Made by a program: the position numbers and the translations under genes
Notes under the pieces: generated by a model
Databases searched by the model: none
What the model was told of the DNA's origin: nothing
Seen by the model: only the letters and a program-made list of their open reading frames with translations
Origin: Colletotrichum lupini
Lineage: Eukaryota > Ascomycota > Sordariomycetes > Glomerellales > Glomerellaceae
Length of the DNA stretch: 64,000 bases
Assembly: GCF_023278565.1 (NCBI RefSeq)
Contig: NC_064679.1
Span: 4,402,001 to 4,466,000, forward strand
Direction of reading: 5' to 3'
Part shown: positions 43,755 to 54,773 of the stretch, piece after piece
How positions within the stretch are numbered: position 1 is the stretch's first letter
Layout of the letters: every line of letters begins with the position of its first letter

Positions 43755-45188
43755 TTAAGCCTTGCCGTACGTCGCTCGTATCCGTCGCTCCAAATGCTCC
43801 CGACTGGTAACAGGCTCGGCACTTTCGTACCCCTTTCTTCTCAAAACCTCCAAAAACTCGGCACCCGCACCGCCGCCGCCGCTATCCCCTCGGTCCTCCT
43901 TGATGGGTGCCAACACGACGTGGCGATCAGGCTGTATGAACACGGGTATACTTAACCTCGCGACATTCTCGCTCGCGGACCTGGGAAAGGCGACCCTGTG
44001 CACCGTAGACCGCAGTCTCCCTGCGGTCCAGAACTCCAGAGCGTCGCCTATGTTGACGACAATGGCATTGGGGATGCAGGGGACGTCAGCCCACGCGGAG
44101 GGCTTGTTTCCTCCTCCTCCTCGCAGGACCTGAAGGCCGCCCTGGTCCGAAGGCTGGCGGAAGAGCAGGGTAAGTGAGCCGTAATCGGAGTGGGCGCCCG
44201 CTCGGATATCTTCCGAGTTAGAGGTTGGGGCGTCGTCTGGAGGCGAGGAGGTGGTGGTGGATGATGAGACCTCGGATACCGGGGGGTAGTTTATGAGACG
44301 CATACGACAACATTCGCCAGTATGGGCCTTTGATAGAAAATCTCTTGGCATCTGAAGTGAAGAGTTTAGTTATACCCAGCCCCTCATTTTGATGGCTCCT
44401 TCGCGGTAGGATGTCATTGAAACACTTAGATGGCAGCACTCACGCCTAATCCAACTGCAAGTCCTTCCAAAAGAGTCTTTGCGAGGTTGTCGCAACCCGC
44501 AAAGAAGGCCGCCATTGTCTCTCGGCGGGACTCCAACTCGGTTGGAAGCAGCTGCGTCGTTTTACCGGGGTCTGATAGGTAAAAGGACTCTTTAACGTCG
44601 CCTGGCCCTGCTCCCGAAAGCCTGTTCCACCCCACAAACATCAACATCTGAGCGTGATCTCACTGTTTCTTTACGAAAGGGGAAACACCATAAGCATGGT
44701 AGATGGGGCTGAGCACAACATACGTTTCTTCTCTCATACCGGTGTAACCCTAAGCGAGATCAAACCACGCAGTCAGCACCGCAAAAGATTAATCGCCGAT
44801 CATATTCGTCCAACAACATGTACATAAATCCATCCTGTTTCTACGCCCTCTCGTTCCCCGTTGCTGAAAGAGAGCGAAAGAGAGACGGGCAAGAGACAGG
44901 ACTATTCAGGCGAGGCGCAGAATACAAAACAGGAATACTCACCAGGTCGCCGCTGCCGTTGGCGTACACCAACTTCTCTTCAAGGGGTGAGCTGAAGAAG
45001 CTCTTGGCAAGAGCAAACATGTCGGCTGCGACGTCGTCGCGCAGCTCGTGGCCAACAACGTAGAAGAAACCGGGATCCTTGCCGACGCGCATGAGGTCGG
45101 CCGCAAGGTCCTCGACCGAGTCGAAGGACCGCAAGTCAACAACTGGTAGCGCCGCCTCCGACCCCGCCGGCGCCGCGGCCACGGTCAT
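43755..45188 (-). CDS. 2-oxoglutarate/Fe(II)-dependent oxygenase
   Basis: Soluble oxygenase of the isopenicillin-N-synthase/gibberellin-oxidase type. Four exons are inferred: 45188-44943, 44749-44724 (a 26-base micro-exon), 44621-44444 and 44351-43755, giving 348 residues with all phases closed. The micro-exon gives GYTGMREE and joins to LSGAGPGDVKESFYL, the order seen in the family. The N-terminal domain starts LPVVDLRSF. The iron ligands are His204 and Asp206 (AHSDYG) and His268 (VHRV); Arg282 in RLSIPVF should bind 2-oxoglutarate. A further ATG at 45302 would add 38 residues lacking family features, so ATG 45188 was preferred. It probably hydroxylates, desaturates or cyclises a small molecule, perhaps with the adjacent P450. 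Confidence 0.85.
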
Positions 45189-48100
45189 GGTTGGCTCGTT
45201 GGTTTTCGGCGCACCGCGCAGACGCGCAAACTGGGGTTTGCAAGACGGGGGGTGTTGGACAATGGTATTCTTGTAACACCCTTCTCGCTCTAGAACAAAC
45301 ATAAAGATTACGCAGGGGATGCAGATGTGGACAGTGGACTTTTAGTACAAGCAGGAAGCGTCTGTGGTTTCTGATAATATCGCGCGTAATATGCCTTTGA
45401 GAATTTTCGTCCGATCCGAGTTGCGCGCCCGACAGGAGGCAATGAAGCGCGGGTATTAAAGTATGCAGGATGAAATGAATGATGTGTGCGGCATGGGCGA
45501 ACGCCACTTTCACAGCAGATAGTGATAAAAATGTCCAAGCTCCTCGAGTTAAGTAACAACTCTTGGTTGCGCATTTTCCCTTTCTCTCTAGCAGAACGAA
45601 CCCCTCTTCCGACGGACCGACCTCGAGATAACCTCGTGGGGAATTGGGGGTTCCGCGGTCTCGGAGGCGGTTAAAGCTGTAGAATCAGAAGAAACAGCGG
45701 CAGATTCTCCATCTCAGAGCCCGCTCATTTTGCCTTTTTGTCACTCTTTTTGCCCGTCTTGAGAGGAGCCCCGCCGCGGGAAACACACGTGGGCTTGCTG
45801 GGTCTCGGGGTCCTCGAGGCGTTCGACGGGCCAAAGAGAAGGGGAGAGTGACCGCCCGTACAGACGCCAGACGCAACCCTAAACTGGGTTAATTCCTCTC
45901 TTTTGGAGAATGGACGGCGGGGCCGGGGGTTCAAGGCCGCGGTTGACGATCGATATGTGTGACGAAGAAGCGGCAGTGCCCGCGCGTGTGGCCCCATGAC
46001 CGGTCCAGTTTCCCATGCAGAAAAAGGCTCCGCAGAGAACGACGAAACATACTGTGGAGATAAGCGCAATCGTGATCTCGATTCTTGACTGAAGCCGTCA
46101 AAAGTCATGTCTCAAATGAGGGGTCTAAAGGTGATGGAACGGGCGATGGTGTTGCTCGAGCCAATCGCGATTCGTTACCATTTCCCGAGCCACATAAATT
46201 TTGCGGCCGAGACAGCGAGACAGTGGCTGTTGAGCTGTTGAGCTGTAGAATGCCAGAGTGCCAGAATGTGACGGTTCCCTCGACTTTCCTGTTTACTGCG
46301 ATGTACGGGATACATACCATGAGGGAGAGGAAGTCTGATTGGTATCTGTACGGAAACGATATCTGGCGATGTGCTTGAGACAACGCCGCAACGGTGTAGG
46401 AACACGCAATGCAGCCTACTTCTCCGTAGACTTACATGGTCGAAATCTGAGAGGGAATCAGGTTGATGACCCTGTCTTGAATGTCTCATATGATAGGCCT
46501 GCGTCGGTCCGCTCTGCTCCAACACGCCAAGCGAAATTGAAGAGCAAACAAAATCCCATTCCGCCTAGCCCATCCAGACCCAACACGTAATAATCCTGCT
46601 TTCGTACCCACAACGTAAGCAGGAGGAAAGAAAAGAGAAAAACACCCCCGGCGTGAACTAGAACCCGAAAAGACCCTTACACCAATTCTCTTTTCCCCTC
46701 CCTACCGAGAGCCTGGTCCGCGCCCCCTTCTGCCCTGGGCTCTATCCACATTCCCACACTTTTGGGGCCAGGGATCATCGTCACCGCTGCAGGTTCTGCA
46801 TGGCAGTGGAGGGGCGGGCACGTCGTGGATCGTGAAATTGACCGCGCATCCCACGAGGGGAAGAGTCCAAAAGGGACGGCGGGAGGGGGTCATGTAGTTT
46901 GAGTCTAGGTTCTCTTCCAACTGCATGATATCAAACGCGATATTTGTCGTAAACCTGGAAGTTCAGCTTACGAAGTATTACATGGCGTCCCCTCTAGCTT
47001 CTACAAACCTTGCCTCTAGAGTCTTTTCCCCCCTCCCAAGGTCCCCAACCCCCAACCATATCCTCCCTTTTCGCCATAGATGTTCCCATAGCCTCCGTCA
47101 CCTTTCAAGTCCCGCTATTCGTAGACCGAGGTGCTGATATCTTGTTTCAAACGACTGGAGCAAACCCGGCCGCCCATCTACAATATTGCGCCGGGATGGT
47201 TGGAACCCCCTGAAGTGGTATCATCGGTGAAAGCTGACCCTGCACTTGGTCAGCCAGGGCTTCGCAGGCGCACCCTCCATCATGTATGGCAATCCATACA
47301 CAGTAAGGTAAGACCACTTCTCTCTTGCTCTTGTCTTTTTCCTCTCCTGTCAGCCTGTCGGTGGCCCGTTGGGCAAGTCGCTAACCACGCCTCTGGGATT
47401 TCTGTCTCGCCCGCTTGCTCAACCCTTTGCCCGGGACAGGTTCCGCGTCCAGCATCCAGCTCCTCCAGACCCAGACTCCCGGTACTATCAAGTTCCGTAC
47501 GTAGGCATTGAACATGAAATGGAAACGCTCGAGAGACACATATATCAGCCGTGAAGGACAACCCAAGTCCCGACCACACTGTGTCTCTACACATTGCCCT
47601 GCCTCCTCCTTTCATTCCAAGTCCCTCCAACTTTTTAACCTTTTGCCCGTTACGCATTGCACGTAACTGAACACCCCACGATCTGTGCGACGTAACTAAG
47701 CTTTCCGTACGAAACTTTGACAAGCTAGACGCTAAAAAATCGAACCAAACAAAAGAAAAAGGCCCGCCTCGAAATCGTCCGGTCCGCTTACGGTCTGGCC
47801 TAGCGCCCTCCCCGTCTCCCCTTTCTAGATCTCTCCCGCACCGCCTCACTCCTAAGTAAGGTCCGTCTCATATCTTCATTGAAAGAGGCCAGACTCACTC
47901 AGGAACCCTACCTACTGTACTGGCCCCCATCCCATCCCGTTTCTTCCTGAGCGGGCCCCTTCCCCCATCTTCCCGCCTTCCACATTCACCCGCCTCTTGG
48001 TCCCCGTCCTCTTGCCAAACGGGCGGGCATACACACCGCAGTAGTTCGCAGAGCCGGCGTCGCGGCGTACATCACGCATTCCTCAAGTGAACACCACCAA

Positions 48101-48255
48101 CACCTTACAACAAACCGCTTCCTCAGCGGTACATCCCAGCAGTGAGAAGTTGGAACTAGACAGGGAACTAGCAACAAGAATCTGTTGTGATCATCGACGG
48201 TGTCCCACGGTGCCCTTCTCGGGCTGAACCCCCCACCGGCGCCAAAACAGCCAAG
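45189..48255. other. Long divergent intergenic region
   Basis: 3.1 kb between the divergently transcribed oxygenase and permease genes. Many overlapping frames of 60-190 codons appear on both strands, but none has a recognisable domain, and the longest (47280-47849, minus) is rich in Gly/Arg in the way of a GC-rich shadow. The part from about 47560 to 48255 is pyrimidine-rich and probably the permease leader. A GATAAG at about 46056-46061 could bind a GATA-type nitrogen regulator. Confidence 0.4.
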
Positions 48256-49959
48256 ATGACGACCGCAACGGCCCTCCTCCGCCGCGTCCAAGTCCCCCGC
48301 GAGACGGACGTGGCAACGACAGCCTACATGAACCGCGACACCCGGCCCCTCCCGCCCTCCCGCCGCACCTACGGGCCCTGGCAATTCGTCGGCCTCTGGG
48401 TCGTCACCGGCTCCTTCAACATCGGCGGCTGGACGACGGGCTCCTCCCTCATCGCCCTCGGCCTCAACGTCTGGCAGGCCATGTTGACCGTCATCATCGG
48501 CCACTGCCTCGTCGGCCTCATCTGCGTCCTCGCCGGCGGACCGGGCGCGAAATGGCATATCGGCTTCTCCATCCTGCAAAAGGCCTCCTGGGGCATGCGT
48601 GGCGCTCTCTTCCCGCTCGTCCAGCGCATCGTATTATCGTTTATATGGTACTCTACACAAGTCTACTGGGGCGGACAATGCGTACGCACCTTCATCGCCT
48701 CCATGGCCCCGTCCTTTAACAACCTCGACACACCCCTCGCCAACGGCACAATGACGGTGGCAGACTTCATCGGCTTCATCATCTTCTCCCTCCTCTGCCT
48801 GCCCCTGATCTACATCCGCCCAGAACGCTACCACATCCCCTTCGCCGTCGCCGCCTGCACCGTCATCCCCACCGTCTTCGTCCTCTTAATCTGGTGTCTC
48901 GCCACAGCCCGCGGCGCCGGCCCCATGCTCCACGACATCACCTCCACCGCCGGCGTCAAGCAAGCAACGGGCTCCCACCTGGGCTGGATGCTCGCCCTCG
49001 GCATCTGCACAAACATCGGCGGCATCAGCACCCACATCTTCTCCCAGTCCGACTTCACGCGCTTCGCCCGCCGGCCCCGCGACCAGCTCGCCTCCCAGCT
49101 CGTCTTCGTACCTGTCAACACCATCCTCGTCGCCTTCGTCGGCATCGTCTGCACCTCGTGCGCCGCCCAGCTCTTCCCCAAGACGCAGGGCACGCTCGTA
49201 TGGGAACCCTACCGCTTCCTCGACGCCCTTCAAGCCCACTACGACAACAGCGCGGGAGCCCGCGCCGCCGTCTTCTTCGCGGCCCTCGCCTTCATCTTTG
49301 CCCAGTTCGGCATCGCCGTCGCGGAGAACGCACTCTCCAACGGCATCGACCTCTCCGCGCTGCTGCCGCGCTACTTTAACCTCCGCCGCGGCGGGTACCT
49401 CACCGCAGCCGTGGCCTTTATCATGCAGCCATGGCAGCTCCTCAACGGCGCAAGCAAGTTCCTGACGGTGATGGGCGGCTACGGCGTCTTCCTGGGTTCT
49501 ATGACGGGTGTCATGTTTGCGGATTACTACCTCGTTCGCGCGCGGCGGCTGAAGCTGACAGACCTGTACGAGGCGAGCAGCCGGAGCGTGTACTGGTACC
49601 GCGGGGGCGTCAACTGGCGCGCCGGCGTGTCGTGGACGGTGGGCACGTTCTCCCTGCTGCCCGGGTTCGTGCAGCGAGTGCAGGATCCGACGGTTGAAAA
49701 GGCGGGGTGGTCGCACCTGTACTACCTCGCTTGGCCGTTGGGTTGTACCCTTGCCGTGGTATCGTATTGCCTACTGCATGCTGCGTTCCCGATTCGGGAC
49801 CCTCATGCGGTTGACGACGCGGACTATTTTGGTACGTTTGGGCCGGCGGAGAGGCCGGTGCTGGACGGGGAGCAGCTTCCGTCGTCGTCTTCCAAGGCGT
49901 CTGATAGAGATGATTCGACTAGCAAGATTCGTGAGGAGCCCGATGAGAAGAGGGTGTAA
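48256..49959 (+). CDS. NCS1 family permease (uracil/allantoin/hydantoin-type transporter)
   Basis: A 567-residue plasma-membrane transporter from ATG 48256 (context CCAAGATG); an in-frame ATG at 48187 would add 23 residues. About 12 hydrophobic segments are visible. NCS1 marks include the N-terminal PPSRRTYGPWQFVGLWVV, the GSFNIGGWTTGSSLIALGL helix, GAKWHIGFSILQKASWGMRG and the QSDFTRFA segment after helix 6. The NCS1 family moves purine- and pyrimidine-type rings and their breakdown products such as uracil, allantoin and hydantoins with protons or sodium. The C-terminal tail is Ser/Asp-rich (SSSSKASDRDDSTSK), a possible ubiquitination or phosphorylation zone. The racemase gene lies downstream on the same strand and a Zn2Cys6 regulator beyond it. 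Confidence 0.9.
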   Translation: MTTATALLRRVQVPRETDVATTAYMNRDTRPLPPSRRTYGPWQFVGLWVVTGSFNIGGWTTGSSLIALGLNVWQAMLTVIIGHCLVGLICVLAGGPGAKWHIGFSILQKASWGMRGALFPLVQRIVLSFIWYSTQVYWGGQCVRTFIASMAPSFNNLDTPLANGTMTVADFIGFIIFSLLCLPLIYIRPERYHIPFAVAACTVIPTVFVLLIWCLATARGAGPMLHDITSTAGVKQATGSHLGWMLALGICTNIGGISTHIFSQSDFTRFARRPRDQLASQLVFVPVNTILVAFVGIVCTSCAAQLFPKTQGTLVWEPYRFLDALQAHYDNSAGARAAVFFAALAFIFAQFGIAVAENALSNGIDLSALLPRYFNLRRGGYLTAAVAFIMQPWQLLNGASKFLTVMGGYGVFLGSMTGVMFADYYLVRARRLKLTDLYEASSRSVYWYRGGVNWRAGVSWTVGTFSLLPGFVQRVQDPTVEKAGWSHLYYLAWPLGCTLAVVSYCLLHAAFPIRDPHAVDDADYFGTFGPAERPVLDGEQLPSSSSKASDRDDSTSKIREEPDEKRV

Positions 49960-51011
49960 AGGCGGATAGGTTTTTGAAGGACGTGTGTTATGATCACGAG
50001 CCAGCTCTTGTCGTTTTCCTTGTTATAGCGCGCGGGATACCTTTTGTTGTGCATGCGGTTTCTGCCCGAATAGAATATACCATAATGGCTCTAATGACTT
50101 ACCATCAATTCTCAGTTCAGGTGTGAGTGAGATGAGATGTGACGTGTCGGAAGAGGCGATGAAGCGGCAGCCTGCCGTCGACCCAATGTGTATGTTCCAC
50201 TCGACCCATCATGAGTACATAACTCTAAGAAGGACCTGTTTTTCGTGCTAAATGTGACGGTTCATCTGCAAGTCTTCCTAGCGTTGCTGGTATTGGTTGC
50301 AACTCACACTGCAAGCATATTTCACACCACCAGGATGATAAGAAGTGAACATGTTCAAGAGAATGGGGTGGGTGGCCATCATGCACACTTATTGGATCCA
50401 AACCACCACTCAATCAATACCCTGGTTTCTACCTTCAAGCCCCTAGTAAGCCCATCAATCCACATTGCGCCAATTCATCATCTCGCCTCGTGAATCGTGA
50501 CATCCCCCTCCTCCACCATCCCGCGCCATCATCCACCTCAAAGAACCTTAAAGAACTTTCCCCTGCTCAACCCCATTCATGTAGATAGCGTAAAAGAGGG
50601 CAAAATGACCCAAAAGGGTCAAACGGATTCAAATGGGTCCCACATCGTACGAGCCCTGCATGGAAGATCGTCCCCAAGTGCCGATGCGGGAGACAACAAG
50701 AAGCAAAAGACGCGGTGTTCCACCGCACAAAGGCGGGGTTGCGGGCGGATGAGCTGCTGAATCCATAGATGAACCGATTCGGAACCCAGCGACTGCGACC
50801 AGGGCACTTGGCCGCCTGTGCGCTTCAATTCCTGAAAACGGCATGTCAATAGAAATGAAAGCTGTCTATTGAGTGTCAATAACGTCAAAGGTCAGGTTGA
50901 TAAAAGGCAAAATTCATCCCGTTTATGCGCGTCGGGTCGACATACTAATACCTAAATCCATCAATATCCCGACCCTTGCCTCCTCTTTGTTCTCTCAAAC
51001 GGACAAACATC
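49960..51011. other. Intergenic region between permease and racemase genes
   Basis: 1.05 kb on the same strand as both neighbours. Only short unsupported frames. GATA-type sites occur at 50337-50342 (GATAAG) and 50899-50904 (GATAAA). The last 150 bases should be the racemase promoter and leader. Confidence 0.4.
50337..50342 (+). promoter_or_regulatory. Possible GATA-factor site (GATAAG)
   Basis: GATAAG within CAGGATGATAAG, 670 bases upstream of the racemase start. GATA factors such as AreA drive nitrogen-scavenging genes in ascomycetes. A six-base site occurs by chance often, so this is only suggestive. Confidence 0.25.
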
Positions 51012-51800
51012 ATGGCGCCGGCAATTGACCAGCCCGTGAGACTCCTATGCATCATCCCTATATCAACAACAGGCATGACAGACGACCTCGCACGTGTATA
51101 TCACTCCACGGCAACCCTCCAAATTACCTTTGTGGACGGCCGCGACCTCGATGACTGCCCTCCGTGCATCGAGAACCACGCGCAGGCCATATCTTCAACC
51201 AACGCAGTTCTCCCCCGTGCGATAGAGTACATCTCCAACCACAGCCCGCATGCCGTCCTCGTCTGCTGCTTCTCAGACCACCCGCTAGTATACGCACTGG
51301 AGGAGCGCTACGGTGACGAGGTTCCCGTCACCGGAATATTCCAAGCCGCGTTACAGGAAGCCACAGCAAGTGGAGGCAAGTTCGGCATTGTTACAACATC
51401 GACCTTATGGGAACAGCCGCTGAAAGACTCTGCTGATGACCTCGGTTTCGGGACGTATTCCACTGGCGTCGCAGCGACTGGCTTGAGCCCACTTGAGCTG
51501 GAGAGCTTGGATCGGGATTTCGTGATCGATCGCATTGCTACATCTTCGAAGCCTTTGATTGATAACGGTGCCGAAAGCATTATCCTCGGCTGTGCGGGTA
51601 TGGCGGTATTGGAAGACAATATACTCTCGGCTCTTCCACCTTCGATCAAGACGATTGATGGTGTTCGTTCAGGGATGACGATCTTGTCGCGGCGGATTGA
51701 GGAGACGGCTTTAACCAAACCAGTGCTTTCTCTCCTCGACGATACCAAGACTAAGATTGCGGTAAGCAGCACGATGAGGGACAGGCAGCAGATATTGTGA
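51012..51800 (+). CDS. Asp/Glu/hydantoin racemase superfamily protein, Dcg1-like
   Basis: A 262-residue soluble protein from ATG 51012 (context ATCATGG); an in-frame ATG at 50976 would add 12 residues. The fold family uses two opposed cysteines for proton transfer. The candidates are Cys86 in VLVCCFSDHP and Cys194 in ILGCAGM. The start RLLCIIPISTTGMTDDLA matches the N-terminal strand and substrate loop of hydantoin racemases. In budding yeast the relative DCG1 sits in the allantoin-degradation gene cluster. Here the protein follows an NCS1 permease, so racemisation of an allantoin or hydantoin-type ring after uptake is a fair proposal. The true substrate is not shown by sequence. Confidence 0.85.
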   Translation: MAPAIDQPVRLLCIIPISTTGMTDDLARVYHSTATLQITFVDGRDLDDCPPCIENHAQAISSTNAVLPRAIEYISNHSPHAVLVCCFSDHPLVYALEERYGDEVPVTGIFQAALQEATASGGKFGIVTTSTLWEQPLKDSADDLGFGTYSTGVAATGLSPLELESLDRDFVIDRIATSSKPLIDNGAESIILGCAGMAVLEDNILSALPPSIKTIDGVRSGMTILSRRIEETALTKPVLSLLDDTKTKIAVSSTMRDRQQIL

Positions 51801-51900
51801 CGTAGGAAGGGCCCGATGTGTAAGATCAAGGGCTAGTAGCCACTATGAATGATGTCGATATATTGATATGGTGATAGATCTGGCAGGAATTAACGCAAAA

Positions 51901-54023
51901 TCAAGTCGTTCCCCAGCTCTCAATTGCGCCGGCCCAATCAATCTCCGCCCCGTCATTGAAGGCATTGTTCCACATGTTGCCGATAAAATCTGCTTGAAAA
52001 TTGTAAAAGGAAGTATTTGGTAACGCATATTGCTCGAGAAACCCTGGGTGCTGCTGCTGTGGTGGCGGCTGGGGCATCAAGTCCATGACCCGTGGGTCAT
52101 TCGTTATCTCGGGCTGATGGTGCATGACCGGCGCTACCGATACTGCCGGTACTGCTGTCACTGTTGGTATTGCCTGGCTCTGTCGAAGAAGTATCTCTTC
52201 TAGTTTGTGAATATACTGAAAGATTCGTGCGCCTGCTTGGCTTGCTGAAGGAAGAGACGGTGCGAGGCTCTGAAGAAATGTGGCCATGGAAGTCCTGACC
52301 AGTCAGCATACCTTACCTAGATATAGGACAAGGGGTATGCGGGCTCCAACGTACATGACTTCGCGAAGTTTGTAGTACTGCCAGTCGACCAATTGGCGGG
52401 CAATGAAGCTACTAAGCAAGTGGGCGACTCCTGCCAACTCTTGCAGCTGCGTAGCAATATCAGCACAGTATCGGTCAAGTAAGAGAGGAGCATACCATGG
52501 GATATCCGATTGCCCGCAAGTACTCCACCGGCACCAGAGTAATCTCTTGTATTAGTTCAAGCGCAGCGCCACAAGCATCTTCAAATTTGTTGTGGCATGC
52601 GAATGCCGCCATCCGGAGTAGCTTCGAGTTGATGTTAGCCATAGGACCATTTGCTATGCAAAGATCCGAACCCACCTGAAAGGTACAAGCGATATTGGCC
52701 ACTTGAAACCCACATAGGTTTGCCTCCACGTCTGTGGATGCCGGATAAGCGCTGGTGGCATATAGAGGAAGATTGCTCTTCTTTCCAAGAACCAGTTGCA
52801 ACATGTCGTCGATGTTTGGCATAAGTGGTTCGTGTTGGATTGGACCTCTGTCGAGCGTCTTTAGTCGATCTTTGCGCATTCGGACAATGACGTGTTCGAG
52901 TACGCGATACAGGTCGGTGATGTAGTTCCAGCCGGTGAGCCAGCTGCCATGGCTGAATCGGGTCTTCTCGGTCTGCCCTGACGCATCTATAATCCCGGCT
53001 AGGCCGTTGACCTGCTGCGGATATGCAACAGCGCATTGTAGTTCGGGGCACCGAACCACATGGCCGTCGATCAGCGCTGCATGGACTTCCAGGCGGTACA
53101 TTGACCAGAAGAACTGCCGCCTTACATGCTTCTCCGGATATGTAAGATTCGAGGGCCAGCGCGCTTCAAAATGGAAGGTGTGCTGAGCTACTAATGTGTG
53201 GTAACGGCCCAGGCACTCATGGAATAGAGGGTCGTCCTTGAGCTGTGTGGCGGCCAGGGATAAAGTGCCAAGAACCTGTAAATACTCAAAGGCTTCGGAA
53301 CTGCGGATGTCGCGATTTCTCTCCGGAATCGCCCTTTCTGCATCCTGCATGTAGGCCTCGTGATGCTCAGGGAGAAGAGGAGTGGGCGTATCCGGGTTGA
53401 ATAAGGCGCCATCTCTGACGTGACACGAACTCAATGCGCATATGGCCATTAGCCGGGCGAAAGAAGCCCTGCTAGATGACAGGCTGGTTGCCTCCCATTC
53501 CTTGTGTAAGGACACCTCGTCGAAAAATGGAAATCTTCAGCCAATGTTAGCTTGTTCATTGTAGCGCAATAGATGCAGACCAAAAAGGGACGAGGGTGGG
53601 ATGAACGCACACTGGGTATACAGCGTCAAAAAAGATGACGATGAGTCGATAGATGAGGGCCCTGCTCCCGTGGCGACTCTCGTCGTAGAACCACCTATCG
53701 CCATCGGCATCGTCAAAGGATTGAGATTTGTTATTATTATTCACTGAAGACGACGGCGACGTCTTTGATTTAACGCCTCGCTTGGCTGCAACACGGTTCC
53801 ATGTGCAGGTCGCGCCGTGTTCGATGCAGGTCAGACAACTTGGCGTGCCACCAGGACTGGCGACGGAGGCGACCCCGCCTCCGTCGGGCACGGGCTTGCA
53901 TTTCCGTCCTCGGCGATGGCAGAAATCGCAGGCCTTTGTGATGCGGCGACGCTTGATGCTGGGCTCGCTGTGCCGTCTGCTATCACCGTTTAGCAGATCG
54001 TCGTCTTCCTGTTTCTGGCCCAT
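51901..54023 (-). CDS. Zn2Cys6 fungal-specific transcription factor
   Basis: Four exons: 54023-53611, 53534-52496, 52446-52355 and 52294-51901. The phases close and give 645 residues. The zinc cluster has Cys at 32, 35, 42, 63, 66 and 73 (KACDFCHRRGRKC ... CLTCIEHGATC), preceded by a basic RRR stretch; the 20-residue gap between the third and fourth Cys is longer than usual. The middle part (AVYPVFPFFDEV, QFFWSMYRLEVHAALIDG) is the fungal-specific regulatory domain. The tail is Gln/Pro-rich (PQPPPQQQ). Introns start GTGCGT, GTATGC and GTACGT. The gene converges on the racemase, 100 bases apart, and may regulate the permease/racemase pair. Confidence 0.88.
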
Positions 54024-54742
54024 GATTCGAGCGAGCGCTGGACGCGTCGAATCTGGTCACGGGAGTCCCATCCGGCGGCGCGATGGCGAAGGACAATAGG
54101 CAATCGGGATGTTGGGCGGTGGATACAATATCCGTACGGATATCTTTCTCACACGAGGGATAACAGGTCAGGGAAAACCGGGTTAAGTTTTCCTACTGTC
54201 TGAGCCACGGTGAGGGGCCGCGCACCCCAAGGAATCCTTCTCTGTTCCTCCCTGGTACGGTTGACGGTCCACCGTCTGGCTACACGTGTGCTAATTGCCG
54301 ATGAAATGGATGGATTCGCTGAAGAAATGCAGGCCCGATCTCGGATATGTAGATGAATGCGATCCGGAGGGGCACAATCGGCGGGAGGATGCCGTCTCTG
54401 TACAACCTCGAAATGGGGGCGGTTTTTCTGACCGGGCTGAAATGTGCTGGAGGAAACAGGCTGTGGCGGGGTTTTTTTCTGCGTTCTCCTTCTTTGCGTC
54501 CGAGGAGCGATCGGAAACATCAAACGTAGAATGAGATGAGGAGAACACACGGGCAGATCGAGGTTGAAATTGACACGGCCGGGAGAGTAGTGGAGGTGGA
54601 GGGGGAGGGGACGTCGGGTGGACGTGGACTTGGAGCCGCGCCCCAGCGAGCAAACAGTCAATCTGACTAAGCCGATACGTACTCTTTCTTTGTGGCACAC
54701 GCAGGGACGGGGAAGAAGGAAAGAGCGCTGCGAGGGAAGGTA
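54024..54742. other. Promoter region of the transcription factor gene
   Basis: 719 bases between the regulator's start codon and the terminal repeat of the next element. The long minus-strand frames here (54149-54784 and 54291-54770) overlap each other in different phases, run into the element and have no domain. Confidence 0.4.
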
Positions 54743-54773
54743 CGGCAGACTGCAAGAGGCACTCCGCCAAAAC
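54743..54773 (+). repeat. Left terminal inverted repeat (31 bases)
   Basis: CGGCAGACTGCAAGAGG and 14 further bases, identical to the reverse complement of 59635-59665. It is not RIP-mutated although the interior is. Confidence 0.9.

Noticed and set aside
44426..44647. Oxygenase exon starting at an ATG (MLMFVGWNR)
   Set aside because: The stretch before LSGAGPGD does not fit the family; splicing the micro-exon to 44621 does and keeps the phase.
47280..47849. 189-codon minus-strand frame in the divergent intergenic region
   Set aside because: No domain, overlaps other frames of similar length, GC-rich shadow composition.
48886..49716. Long minus-strand frame opposite the permease
   Set aside because: Shadow of a GC-rich coding sequence; the plus strand has clear transporter features.
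52475..53515. Independent gene starting at GTG within the regulator
   Set aside because: It is exon 2 of the Zn2Cys6 gene; the acceptor at 53535 joins it to the zinc-cluster exon in phase.
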